Shown here: piece after piece, positions 13,930-22,689 of the stretch | How the letters are laid out: each line of letters starts with the position of its first letter | How positions within the stretch are numbered: the stretch's first letter is position 1 | Source of the DNA: Petrimonas sp. IBARAKI | GTDB taxonomy: Bacteria > Bacteroidota > Bacteroidia > Bacteroidales > Dysgonomonadaceae | Length of the DNA stretch: 64,000 nucleotides | Assembly: GCA_002356435.2 (NCBI GenBank) | Contig: AP018040.2 | Coordinates: forward strand, 682,001 to 746,000 | Direction of reading: 5' to 3' | Position numbers and translations under genes: made by a program | Notes under the pieces: model-generated | What the model saw: the letters and a program-made list of their open reading frames with translations, nothing else | The model's database searches: none | What the model was told of the DNA's origin: nothing

Positions 13930-15807
13930 ATGAACGATAGATCAATATCAGAGATCGGACATTGGCAGCTGGAGCAAAAAAGCTTCCTTGACCCGGTAGA
14001 TCTTTACATCGAGAACCTGTTCCCTGGAAAAGATTACCAGGTATTGTTGATGGTATTTGAAATCATTGACAACAAGGGTGAACTGCAGTGTCAATACAGA
14101 GGGATAGACATCGAAAAGGTAAGGAAGGATTCATCCAGTTACCGGAAATACGCCTACCGGAAAGGGAGTGCACGCGGTGGTGATGTTACCTTTACCACGA
14201 AACTCGGCAATCCACCGGATAAAAAACTGAATAATATCAAGGAGGCGCAATTTAAAAAACTTACTCACGGGAAGCATCTCGAAGCCCAACTATTCAAGCT
14301 CGTGGAGGCGGAGTTCTTACTAAACGAACAACGTATAGCATGGCAGATTGCAGACTATTTCAATAATGCGACGCAGGAAGAACGGACCACCACGGGTATT
14401 TCATTACGGATACATCGAGAAAAAGAACTCTATCTTTACGATTTTGAGACAGTCCGGACCACGATACTTAATTCTGGCTCTGAAAAGAAATACGAGCACA
14501 ATGGCACTATTTCACGTACTGCTGATGTCGTCTGTTCGGTTACAGGCGAAAAAGCAGACGAGGTATACGGTTTCGCAGCACCCTTTAAATACTCTACTCC
14601 CGATAAGCCAGGATTTATTAGCGGATTCTTTAACAAGGAAAAGTTCTGGAGAAATTATCCCGTATCATCAAAAGAGGCGTTGGCGCTCGAGTATGGAGAA
14701 AAATACATTAGACAGCATCTGACAGGGTATTTCTACGGATACGAGTTCTTGTTCGTTCCCCACACCGTTTTACAAAACGATCGGGAGAAACTGGAAACGA
14801 TCGTGGAGCTACTTAAAAGTGCATTTGCTGATGCGAGGATAAAAAAAGAATCGAGCGAAGAGCGAGCTGACTCCGAAGAACACGTACAAAAAATCATCGC
14901 TCAGCAGAATAACTTTTTTTATGTGGATATGCTCTTTTTCTCCGAAGATAAAATGAGTAAAGCGATTAGCATTAAAATGATGTTGGAAGAGGTGTTACCA
15001 TCTAGATTCAATGAGCTCTTTTCGCGAGTACCGAATGCTGTTAACCGCATCCCCTTATTTAGGAATGCTACTATAAAAGGTAAAGAACAACAGGATCTGA
15101 AATTTTCATTCGGGATTATCAAGGAGTTTTTCGACGACAAATTTTTAGAGGTTGTGCAAAACATTTTTCTTGGCAGACCCATTTCAAAGGATTTCATGTT
15201 CGAAAAAATCATGAATGTGATAAGAAAAAACTACAATGAAGCACATACAAGAGAAAAAACAACCAAATCTACACGACGAAGCATATTGGAAGCTATCATG
15301 CTGATAAATTATTTACAAGAGCTAAAAATCATACAAAACAATATTAACTATAATTTTATGAATAAAATGGACACGGTAAAAGATGAACAAAAAACCAATC
15401 GGTTTAACCTTGACGAATTTAACCGGTTTGTGACTAATAACAGGAGCTTCCTGGATAGCGATATTAAAATTGGCATTTTCGCCGTGGGTATTTTGGTGCG
15501 TTTCGTTTTCGACGCTCAATACAGGAAACTATCCAGCACCCCGTTCGAAAGCAAGCTTCGAGGGTATAACCTGAACTCGGAGCACCTAATGCAAATCTAC
15601 CTGGAAGCACTGGACAAGATTCAGAAACACTTGAAGAATAATGTATACCCTGAACTTCGGGAAATCATTAACAATTATTTCACAATTAAGAAACAGGATA
15701 TGGTTTCAATGAGTAACAATGAACTCTCGTTCTACTTTGTTGCCGGTCTCGAAATGGGCTCCAGGTTTAAGAGAGAAAAAAGTGAAGAAAACACAGAATC
15801 AGAATAA
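13930..15807 (+). CDS. cas8b: Type I-B CRISPR large subunit Cas8b (TM1802 family)
   Basis: The product is 625 residues. It is assigned to the TM1802-type Cas8b family from its position as first gene before cas7-cas5-cas3 and from the segments GFAAPFKYSTPDKPGFISGF (about 217-236) and CSVTGEKADEVYG just before it. Cas8b is the large subunit of the type I-B Cascade complex: it recognises the PAM and helps recruit Cas3. The usual zinc-finger cysteine pairs of some Cas8 proteins are not obvious. The start ATG follows an A-rich, Bacteroidota-type leader rather than a Shine-Dalgarno site. It begins an eight-gene run on one strand, separated from cas7 by 23 bases. Confidence 0.85.
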   Translation: MNDRSISEIGHWQLEQKSFLDPVDLYIENLFPGKDYQVLLMVFEIIDNKGELQCQYRGIDIEKVRKDSSSYRKYAYRKGSARGGDVTFTTKLGNPPDKKLNNIKEAQFKKLTHGKHLEAQLFKLVEAEFLLNEQRIAWQIADYFNNATQEERTTTGISLRIHREKELYLYDFETVRTTILNSGSEKKYEHNGTISRTADVVCSVTGEKADEVYGFAAPFKYSTPDKPGFISGFFNKEKFWRNYPVSSKEALALEYGEKYIRQHLTGYFYGYEFLFVPHTVLQNDREKLETIVELLKSAFADARIKKESSEERADSEEHVQKIIAQQNNFFYVDMLFFSEDKMSKAISIKMMLEEVLPSRFNELFSRVPNAVNRIPLFRNATIKGKEQQDLKFSFGIIKEFFDDKFLEVVQNIFLGRPISKDFMFEKIMNVIRKNYNEAHTREKTTKSTRRSILEAIMLINYLQELKIIQNNINYNFMNKMDTVKDEQKTNRFNLDEFNRFVTNNRSFLDSDIKIGIFAVGILVRFVFDAQYRKLSSTPFESKLRGYNLNSEHLMQIYLEALDKIQKHLKNNVYPELREIINNYFTIKKQDMVSMSNNELSFYFVAGLEMGSRFKREKSEENTESE

Positions 15808-15830
15808 TAACATTTAAAACAGACAAGATC

Positions 15831-16745
15831 ATGAGTGAAATTATCGACAGCCGCAGTGAGCTTTTGTTTCTTTATGACATTGAAAACGCGAACCCGAATG
15901 GTGATCCGTTAAATGAAAACCGTCCACGATTCGACACGGAAAGTAGTGTCGCACTCGTTTCTGACGTCCGTCTGAAGCGGACGATACGGGATTACTGGTA
16001 CGAGTACAAGGAATTCAACGGATTGGACGATCGTCAGGATATCTTTGTTCGGGAAACAACCTACGACGAGGGAGACAAGAAGTATGTCAAAGATGGGAAA
16101 CGCCGTGCCAGGGATTTTCAGGAACAGGCAGATATCATCCTTGCCAAATGCATCGATATCCGGGTATTTGGCGGAGTAATTCCTTTAGCCAAAGATTCTA
16201 TCACATATATTGGCCCGGTGCAATTTCAAATGGGAAAATCGTTAAACAAAACTGAAATCATTGAAGAACAAGGCACTGGTGCGTTTGCGTCGGCTGAGAA
16301 AAAGATTCAAGCCACATTCCGGACAGAATACAAGATACCCTACGCTGTAATAGGCTTTAACGGGATAATCAATGAGAAAGCAGCACGCTATTCCAGAATG
16401 ACCACGGAAGATAAATCGCTATTGCTCGAAGGAATTTGGGAAGGCACGAAGAACCTGATTTCTCGTTCGAAATTTGGACAATCGCCCCTGTTCTTACTCG
16501 AGGTGGAATACAAGGAACCTTTCTATATTGGTAACTTGCGTCAACGGCTGAAACTGGACTACGGAGAGATGAACGAGCTGCAAATAAGAGGCACTAATGA
16601 TTATAAATTAGATATATCGGAATTACTAGAGGCACTCAAAGAGAACAAGGAGAAGATAGCCAAGATTCACTTGAAGCTTGACTCAAGGTTGACAATGATC
16701 AGTAATGGTAAATTAATCACAAATATCAGCAAGGATGAAATATAA
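15831..16745 (+). CDS. cas7: Type I-B CRISPR backbone subunit Cas7 (Csh2)
   Basis: The product is 304 residues. The N-terminus RSELLFLYDIENANPNGDPL (about 8-27) and SDVRLKRTIRDYW are signatures of the Csh2/Cas7 family. Cas7 proteins polymerise along the crRNA spacer as the Cascade backbone. The 3' end overlaps the cas5 start by 11 bases (16735-16745), which indicates translational coupling. Confidence 0.93.
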   Translation: MSEIIDSRSELLFLYDIENANPNGDPLNENRPRFDTESSVALVSDVRLKRTIRDYWYEYKEFNGLDDRQDIFVRETTYDEGDKKYVKDGKRRARDFQEQADIILAKCIDIRVFGGVIPLAKDSITYIGPVQFQMGKSLNKTEIIEEQGTGAFASAEKKIQATFRTEYKIPYAVIGFNGIINEKAARYSRMTTEDKSLLLEGIWEGTKNLISRSKFGQSPLFLLEVEYKEPFYIGNLRQRLKLDYGEMNELQIRGTNDYKLDISELLEALKENKEKIAKIHLKLDSRLTMISNGKLITNISKDEI

Positions 16746-17490
16746 GGAATTGCTTATTTTCGACATCATGGGCGAATACGGGCACTTCCGAAAGTACAAC
16801 ACCACAACCTCACCTCTCACCTACTCTATTCCCACGCGTACCGCGATCGCGGGAATGCTGGGAGCAATCCTGGGAATGGAAAGAGAGACGAGTGACGGTC
16901 ATTACGCGGAGGGTATTGAACCGGTTCAGGAGTTTTTCTCAAAAGAGAGGAGCGGCATCGCCGTACAAGTTATGCAGCCCGTGAAGAAAGAAAATATCGG
17001 GTTCAACTTGATTAACACGAAAATATCGTTTTACGACTTAACACGGGCGAGACACACCCAAACGGAGTTTGAGCTTGTAAAAGATCCTCATTACCGCATC
17101 TACCTGGCAATGGATGATACCGCCAAATTCGAGGAACTATCTGAACGGATACAGCATAGAAGGCATCATTTTACTCCCTACTTAGGTTTGGCTCAATTTA
17201 CCGCAAGGGTGGATTTCGTCCAACGAGCAACAGCGCGAGTAGTAACCTCAAACAGTGAGATCGTGGAAATCATCACGGCCGTGAATCTGTCAAAAGTAGT
17301 GGGTGAACCACCTATAGACTTTCAAAAGGAATGGTTTTATTCGGCCAACAACATGCCCGTCGCCATGAATAGAGAAAGAGAAGTTTTGGAGTATTCCGAG
17401 ATACTTATCGAAAAAAACGGGAATCCTCTGCATGCCCGTGTACCAGAGTATTTAACACTGGACGGGATTGGGAATATTCTTTTTCTATAA
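16735..17490 (+). CDS. cas5b: Type I-B CRISPR protein Cas5
   Basis: The product is 251 residues. It has the Cas5 RAMP N-terminus (ELLIFDIMGEYGHFRKY) and the characteristic helix segment YSIPTRTAIAGMLGAILGME (about 31-50). In type I-B, Cas5 caps the crRNA 5' handle in Cascade. The start lies inside the end of cas7. Length is normal for the family (about 220-260). Confidence 0.9.
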   Translation: MKYKELLIFDIMGEYGHFRKYNTTTSPLTYSIPTRTAIAGMLGAILGMERETSDGHYAEGIEPVQEFFSKERSGIAVQVMQPVKKENIGFNLINTKISFYDLTRARHTQTEFELVKDPHYRIYLAMDDTAKFEELSERIQHRRHHFTPYLGLAQFTARVDFVQRATARVVTSNSEIVEIITAVNLSKVVGEPPIDFQKEWFYSANNMPVAMNREREVLEYSEILIEKNGNPLHARVPEYLTLDGIGNILFL

Positions 17491-17532
17491 TCTTTCAGAT
17501 ATTATGCACATTATATAGAGTCATAAAGAAGG

Positions 17533-19965
17533 ATGGAAGAGTTACAAATCGATAAAGAAGGATTGCTTTCGCATCCGAAAAAGCTACTTATTGATCATCT
17601 GTCAGTTGTAGCTGTAATAGCGAGAGCGACCGTGGAGGAGAAAGGTTACCGGTTCGTTGTAAGGGAGACTGAAATAACGAATCGGCAACTCTCTGACTTG
17701 GTTTGGATTGCAGCTATCTCTCATGACATCGCGAAAGCTACAGGCTATTTCCAGAATTATATCCGTAACCCAGAAGAGATTCATAGCAATTTGAAGAATC
17801 ATTCATTGCTATCGTCGGTTTTTGCCTATTTCGTCGCTAGCAGGTATTGTGAGCGAGAATTTAAAGACAAGCTGCTGCAGGAGTTTCTCCCGATACTGGT
17901 TCTGATAGCCGTGAAACGGCATCATGGCAACATCCAGAACCTTCAGAAAGAAATATTATTTTCTAACGAAGACATTGAATACCTTTCAGAACAAATCAAA
18001 AGCATTCATGCTCCTTCAGTTGAGTTAATTCTTTCGAGTTTGTGTGATCATGGGCCTATCAAGATTACATGGAGAGCGTTCACAGAATATTGGGAATTAG
18101 CAAGTTTCCAGCAGCGACTAAAAGATTTTCGTTTATACTTCAAGCTTAATTATCCAAAGCTGGACGAGAAAACGCAAGTCGAACTCTTTAATCTTTTTCA
18201 GGTAATCTATTCCGCATTGATGTACTCAGATAAGAACGACGTGATCCTGAAAGATGTTAATACTACGAATACAACGACTGATATCACAGGGTGCTTGAAT
18301 CGATACAGGGAAAAGAATGGATTCAATATCCCGGTTTCGGAAATTAATCGAATCAAGAACGAAGCTTATTTTGGCACGTTGGAACACTTGGAGAGGGTGT
18401 TTACCCGTGATCAGCACCTCTACTCGATCACGTTACCTACAGGGTTGGGGAAAACACTAACGGCATTTTCCGTGGCTGATAAAATAAGGTCACTCACAGG
18501 AAATATCAACGCAAAGGTGACTATCGTTATCCCTTATACTTCGATCATTGACCAGAATTTTGAAGTGTATCGAGAAGTACTGGAAACCGATTCGAGCGAG
18601 TTTTTATTAAAGCATCATCATTTGAGCGAACCCAGGTACAAAGATAGTTCTGAAAAGGTGTATGAAGAAAATCAGAGTCAATTTTTGATTGAAACATGGC
18701 AATCTGAAACTATCGTGACAACGTTCGTTCAATTTCTGGAAACGATTCTTTCAATGGATAAAACCAAGCTAATGAAATTGGTTAACCTGAGAAACGCCGT
18801 AATCCTGCTTGATGAGATTCAGACAATTCCCTACGAGCTATGGGAAACGGTAAGGAAGACTTTCCTTTCGCTTGGCGAAACTTTAAATATATATTTTATC
18901 CTTATATCAGCAACACAGCCTCTTATATTTGCTCCGAGAGTGGATATAGTGGAATTAGTACCCGATCACAGAAAGTATTTCAAAGTATTTAATCGCACCC
19001 GGTTGGTCTATCACAAAGACAAAATCTCTTTCGAGGATTTCATCGATATAATTTCTGATTATATTTATAACGAACCTAAAAAAGACGTGCTGATAATCTT
19101 GAACACCAAAAAGGCCGCCCGTCGCTGCTTTGAGGAATTAACAAAACAGGAGCAGGAAATTCTGGATAACGTCCAATACTTCTTCTTATCCACGCTCATT
19201 ACTCCCCACGAAAGAAAAGAGATTATTCAAAAAATTAAAAAAAGGAGTCATAAACGTAAAATAATTGTCTCCACTCAATTAATAGAAGCAGGAGTGGATA
19301 TCTCCGTGGATACCATCTTCCGGCAGTTGTCTCCCATCGATTCAATTATCCAGTCGGCCGGACGCGCGAACCGATATAATGAAAAAGAGCAGGTATCTGA
19401 TATATTCCTTTATGATATTGACGATGAGCATGGAAAAGCAACAAGTAGAATCTATGGTTCAGACCTAATGCTAAAAACTAGGAACACGCTCTCGGATATT
19501 GAAGTAATGGAGGAAAGAGACTATCTGGATCTAATTGACCGATACTACGAAGAGGTCCGAAAACAATCTGACGAGACTTCTTCGGATTTACTTGACGCCA
19601 TTCGAGATTTGAGATTCATGGAGATCGATCTAAAACTCATCCAAGAGCGTAAAACTGAATCGGTCTTCATTCAATTGAACGAAGAGGCTAAATATGTATG
19701 GGAACGCTATGTATCTCTTTATGATGAAGAGCTAACACCCTGGGAGAGAAAGACAAAATTCGCGTCGTTTAAATCTCTTTTTTACGATTATGTAATCAAC
19801 GTACCGGTTCCATACGGTGAGACGAAAATTAATTTTGACTCCGAACAAGTGCACGGATTTTATTTATCGAGTTTAGAACAACCTTCCGCGTTTTATTCCT
19901 ATTCGGCTAACGACACGAGGGAAAATATCGGATACAACACGAACAAAACGTCCATCACAATTTAG
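17533..19965 (+). CDS. cas3: CRISPR nuclease-helicase Cas3 (HD + DExH)
   Basis: The product is 810 residues. The N-terminal HD nuclease domain shows HD at 64-65, His90, the HH pair at 130-131 and Asp233, all candidate metal ligands. The helicase domain follows: Walker A LPTGLGKT (301-308), DEIQ box (427-430), SAT (459-461), STQLIEAGVDIS near 580-591, and motif VI QSAGRANR (607-614). All key motifs look intact. Cas3 is recruited by Cascade to shred the displaced DNA strand. There are 42 bases between cas5 and this ATG, and 7 between its stop and cas6. Confidence 0.95.
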   Translation: MEELQIDKEGLLSHPKKLLIDHLSVVAVIARATVEEKGYRFVVRETEITNRQLSDLVWIAAISHDIAKATGYFQNYIRNPEEIHSNLKNHSLLSSVFAYFVASRYCEREFKDKLLQEFLPILVLIAVKRHHGNIQNLQKEILFSNEDIEYLSEQIKSIHAPSVELILSSLCDHGPIKITWRAFTEYWELASFQQRLKDFRLYFKLNYPKLDEKTQVELFNLFQVIYSALMYSDKNDVILKDVNTTNTTTDITGCLNRYREKNGFNIPVSEINRIKNEAYFGTLEHLERVFTRDQHLYSITLPTGLGKTLTAFSVADKIRSLTGNINAKVTIVIPYTSIIDQNFEVYREVLETDSSEFLLKHHHLSEPRYKDSSEKVYEENQSQFLIETWQSETIVTTFVQFLETILSMDKTKLMKLVNLRNAVILLDEIQTIPYELWETVRKTFLSLGETLNIYFILISATQPLIFAPRVDIVELVPDHRKYFKVFNRTRLVYHKDKISFEDFIDIISDYIYNEPKKDVLIILNTKKAARRCFEELTKQEQEILDNVQYFFLSTLITPHERKEIIQKIKKRSHKRKIIVSTQLIEAGVDISVDTIFRQLSPIDSIIQSAGRANRYNEKEQVSDIFLYDIDDEHGKATSRIYGSDLMLKTRNTLSDIEVMEERDYLDLIDRYYEEVRKQSDETSSDLLDAIRDLRFMEIDLKLIQERKTESVFIQLNEEAKYVWERYVSLYDEELTPWERKTKFASFKSLFYDYVINVPVPYGETKINFDSEQVHGFYLSSLEQPSAFYSYSANDTRENIGYNTNKTSITI

Positions 19966-19972
19966 TAGAATC

Positions 19973-20629
19973 ATGCAAATCACTCAAACAATCATTCAGT
20001 TCCCCGACATTCGATTAAAAACACGAGATGCACATAAGTTGCGTGGGTATTTTGGCAACTTATTTAAAGAGCATTCTCCGTTGTTACACAATCATTACCA
20101 AGATGGCACTTCACGGTACGCTTACCCATTGGTTCAATACAAGGTAATTAGAAACGTACCGATGCTAATAGGCTTCGAAGAGGGTGCCGATCTGTTAATT
20201 TCACTCTTCTTGAAAATCCGTGAATTGGATATCGAGGGAGAATACTATCCTATTTCCGCTAAAAATATTCATCAGACACGATGCGAGCTGACGGTAAATC
20301 AGCAGTTGTACAACTACGCTTTTGAAACGCTCTGGATGGCCTTGAATCAGGATAATCACAGAAAATACATACTCCTAGATACGAAGCAGAAAAAAGAGTT
20401 CTTGAATCGTCAGTTGCAAAATAACATACTAAGTTTCTATAAGGGTGTTTCTTTTCGTGTAAGTGAAAACATCATGGGTGTCGTACAGTTGGAAGAAAAA
20501 CAGACAAAGTTTAAAGATCAGCAAATGCTGGCATTTTCAGGGAGGTTTACCACGAATGCTTACTTACCGGAATGGGTAGGGATAGGAAAGGCTGTGAGTC
20601 GTGGATTTGGAGCTGTTAGTCAAATCTAG
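19973..20629 (+). CDS. cas6: CRISPR pre-crRNA endonuclease Cas6
   Basis: The product is 218 residues, at the small end for Cas6. The C-terminal glycine-rich loop GIGKAVSRGFGAV, conserved in Cas6 RAMP proteins, is clear. Candidate catalytic histidines are His34, His39 and His41; sequence alone does not decide among them. Cas6 cuts each repeat, and the 3' end of the array repeat (ATTGAAAC) is the classic 8-base 5' handle it leaves. It sits between cas3 and cas1, rather than at the head of the operon as in many I-B loci. No other Cas6 gene was seen. Confidence 0.82.
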   Translation: MQITQTIIQFPDIRLKTRDAHKLRGYFGNLFKEHSPLLHNHYQDGTSRYAYPLVQYKVIRNVPMLIGFEEGADLLISLFLKIRELDIEGEYYPISAKNIHQTRCELTVNQQLYNYAFETLWMALNQDNHRKYILLDTKQKKEFLNRQLQNNILSFYKGVSFRVSENIMGVVQLEEKQTKFKDQQMLAFSGRFTTNAYLPEWVGIGKAVSRGFGAVSQI

Positions 20630-20642
20630 TAAAACCAAGAAT

Positions 20643-21635
20643 ATGCAGTTAATCATTAACACATATGGCACGTATGTTCATGTAAAAGATGATCTGTTTG
20701 AAGTATCACTCACGAAGGATGGAGAAAAACAAAAACACCATTTCGCCAGTCAGAAGGTTACTTCCATATTAATGAGTAAAGGAGCGGCTCTCAGTACAGA
20801 TGCCATAATACTGGCTATGAAAAACAATATTGATATTATTGTTTTCGAGTATGATGGAATGCCTATTGGTCGTTTTTGGCATAGCAAGCCGGGAAGTACC
20901 TCAAAAATTAGGAAGCAGCAGTTGGATGCTAGCTTGAACGAAATAGGTGTTCACTGGACAAAAAGCTGGTTAACAAAAAAAATAGAGAATCAAATCGAAT
21001 TCTTGAAACGGTTAAAAAGCCATCGACTTACCTCTGCCGAACAGATACAGGAAAAGATTGAAATCATCAAAGGTATCTCATTAAAAATAAATGGATTGAA
21101 AGGCTCTAAAATAGAGGATATCGACAGTACTCTTCGAGGATTAGAGGGTACATCTGGGCGAGTATATTTCAGAGTGTTAAGTTCTCTTCTGGCGGAACGT
21201 TATCAATTCGAAGGGCGTAGTTTTCGCCCGGCAGCTGATCCTTTTAATGCTTTTTTAAATTACGCTTATGGCGTTCTATACAGCCGAGTAGAAAAAGTAC
21301 TGGTGATTGCTGGGCTTGATCCGTATGTTGGATTCATGCACCGGGATGATTACAATATGAAAAGTATGGTCTTTGATTTTATTGAACCTTATAGGACATA
21401 TGCTGAAGAAGTCGTATTCAAGCTCTTTTCAGCAAAAAAAATCAATGATAGCCACACGAGTAAGATCACAAATGGTTATAGCCTGAATGCCGAAGGAAAA
21501 AATTTATTGATGCAATCATTGTTAAGTTTTTTGGAGGAAGACACAATCCGTTACAATGGTAGGAATCAAACAAGAGTTAATGCTATGCAGATGGATGCTC
21601 ACCAGTTCGCAAACCAATTAATAAAAAAAACATGA
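20643..21635 (+). CDS. cas1: CRISPR adaptation integrase Cas1
   Basis: The product is 330 residues from the ATG at 20643. An in-frame ATG at 20601 would overlap cas6 by 29 bases and add a 14-residue tail unlike Cas1, so the later start is preferred. Metal ligands are in place: Glu168 (GLEGTSG), His233 (YVGFMHRDD) and the acidic pair Asp245/Glu248 (VFDFIEP). Cas1 with Cas2 integrates new spacers at the leader end of the array. Its stop overlaps the cas2 ATG by four bases (ATGA). Confidence 0.94.
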   Translation: MQLIINTYGTYVHVKDDLFEVSLTKDGEKQKHHFASQKVTSILMSKGAALSTDAIILAMKNNIDIIVFEYDGMPIGRFWHSKPGSTSKIRKQQLDASLNEIGVHWTKSWLTKKIENQIEFLKRLKSHRLTSAEQIQEKIEIIKGISLKINGLKGSKIEDIDSTLRGLEGTSGRVYFRVLSSLLAERYQFEGRSFRPAADPFNAFLNYAYGVLYSRVEKVLVIAGLDPYVGFMHRDDYNMKSMVFDFIEPYRTYAEEVVFKLFSAKKINDSHTSKITNGYSLNAEGKNLLMQSLLSFLEEDTIRYNGRNQTRVNAMQMDAHQFANQLIKKT

Positions 21636-21922
21636 TTTGCTGGGTTATATACGATATCAAGAAAGATAAGCCACGCACCAAGATTTCTAAGATATGCAAA
21701 AAGGTCGGCCTTTATCGCGTACAGAAATCGGTATTCCTAGGAAGCTTGGATGAAAACGACAAAGACACCCTCGAATTATCTGTGACCGAGTTGATAGATG
21801 AAGAAACCGATTCTCTTTATATCTTCCCAATGAGTAAAAATGAACTTCGTCAAACAGTTTTGCTCGGGCAAGCATTTGATAAGAAGTTAGTAACAGACGA
21901 CGTAAAAGCCTTATTTTTCTGA
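21632..21922 (+). CDS. cas2: CRISPR adaptation protein Cas2
   Basis: The product is 96 residues, a ferredoxin-like fold. The conserved aspartate is Asp8 (WVIYDI), followed by RTKISKICKKVGLYRVQKSV, typical of Cas2. It forms the scaffold of the Cas1-Cas2 integrase. The gene is coupled on both sides: ATGA overlap with cas1, and its TGA shares a base with the cas4 ATG. Confidence 0.94.
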   Translation: MICWVIYDIKKDKPRTKISKICKKVGLYRVQKSVFLGSLDENDKDTLELSVTELIDEETDSLYIFPMSKNELRQTVLLGQAFDKKLVTDDVKALFF

Positions 21923-22494
21923 TGTCTATCACACCATCACATATCATAGAGTACCTTTATTGTCCCCGGTTCACATATTACGAACACGTGCTTTGTATCC
22001 CACAATTTGAAGAGCGCCACTACAAAGTGGAAAAGGGGCGTAACCTACACGACTTGAAACTGGAACGGAACAGGGATTATTTACGCAAAAGAATCGGGGC
22101 CGTGGATAAATATCTTGATCAATATTTGACTAACGAGTTACTACGAGGAGTTGTTGATGAAATTTTAGTGTTAAAAGATGGCACAATGGCTCCACTTGAT
22201 TATAAATTTGCTAAATTTGAGGAACGAATTTATAATACATATCAGACTCAATTAGAGTGTTATGCAGTACTAATTGAAGACAATTTTCATCGACGCGTAG
22301 ATAAAGGTTTTTTGGTTTACACTCGCTCTGCGAACAAATTGGTTGAAATAGTAATAAGCGAGACTGCGAAACAAGAGATACGAAATATTTGTGAACAAGT
22401 GAACGAAATTATTTTTAATAATTTTTTTCCGAAAGCAACGAAATCTAAAAAAAGATGTATTGGCTGTACATATAGAAATATTTGTATCAAATAA
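21922..22494 (+). CDS. cas4: CRISPR adaptation exonuclease Cas4
   Basis: The product is 190 residues, a RecB-type nuclease with an iron-sulfur cluster. Cluster cysteines are Cys14 and the C-terminal Cys179, Cys182 and Cys188. Nuclease residues are His43, Asp79, Asp93 and Lys95 (PLDYK), with the QxxxxxY motif near 108-114. Cas4 trims prespacers and helps select the PAM. Here it comes last, after cas2 and next to the leader; in many I-B loci cas4 precedes cas1. Confidence 0.93.
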   Translation: MSITPSHIIEYLYCPRFTYYEHVLCIPQFEERHYKVEKGRNLHDLKLERNRDYLRKRIGAVDKYLDQYLTNELLRGVVDEILVLKDGTMAPLDYKFAKFEERIYNTYQTQLECYAVLIEDNFHRRVDKGFLVYTRSANKLVEIVISETAKQEIRNICEQVNEIIFNNFFPKATKSKKRCIGCTYRNICIK

Positions 22495-22689
22495 AGCTTT
22501 CCGGGAGTAAATTTATTTTGAAACATCAAAAAACATGATATATCCCACTAAGAAAGAGAAAATTACATTCTCGGAAATCATTAAAAAAATCGTGTTTTTC
22601 GCGTTCTTTGACATTTTAAAAACAGAAAATAATGATTCCAAAAAACAACCGTACAGTTCTGAACATCATATTGATAACTCAATAGACGT
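22495..22689 (+). promoter_or_regulatory. CRISPR leader
   Basis: The 195-base AT-rich stretch between cas4 and the first repeat has the composition and position of a leader. The degenerate repeat at the opposite end of the array confirms the polarity. No exact TAnnTTTG box was found. A 62-codon open frame starting at 22535 runs into the first repeats and is not considered a gene. Confidence 0.65.

Noticed and set aside
20601-20642. Earlier in-frame start for cas1
   Set aside because: It overlaps cas6 by 29 bases and adds 14 residues without Cas1 likeness.
22510-22530. TTGAAAC in the leader as another degenerate CRISPR repeat
   Set aside because: Only the last seven bases match; the preceding bases do not align.
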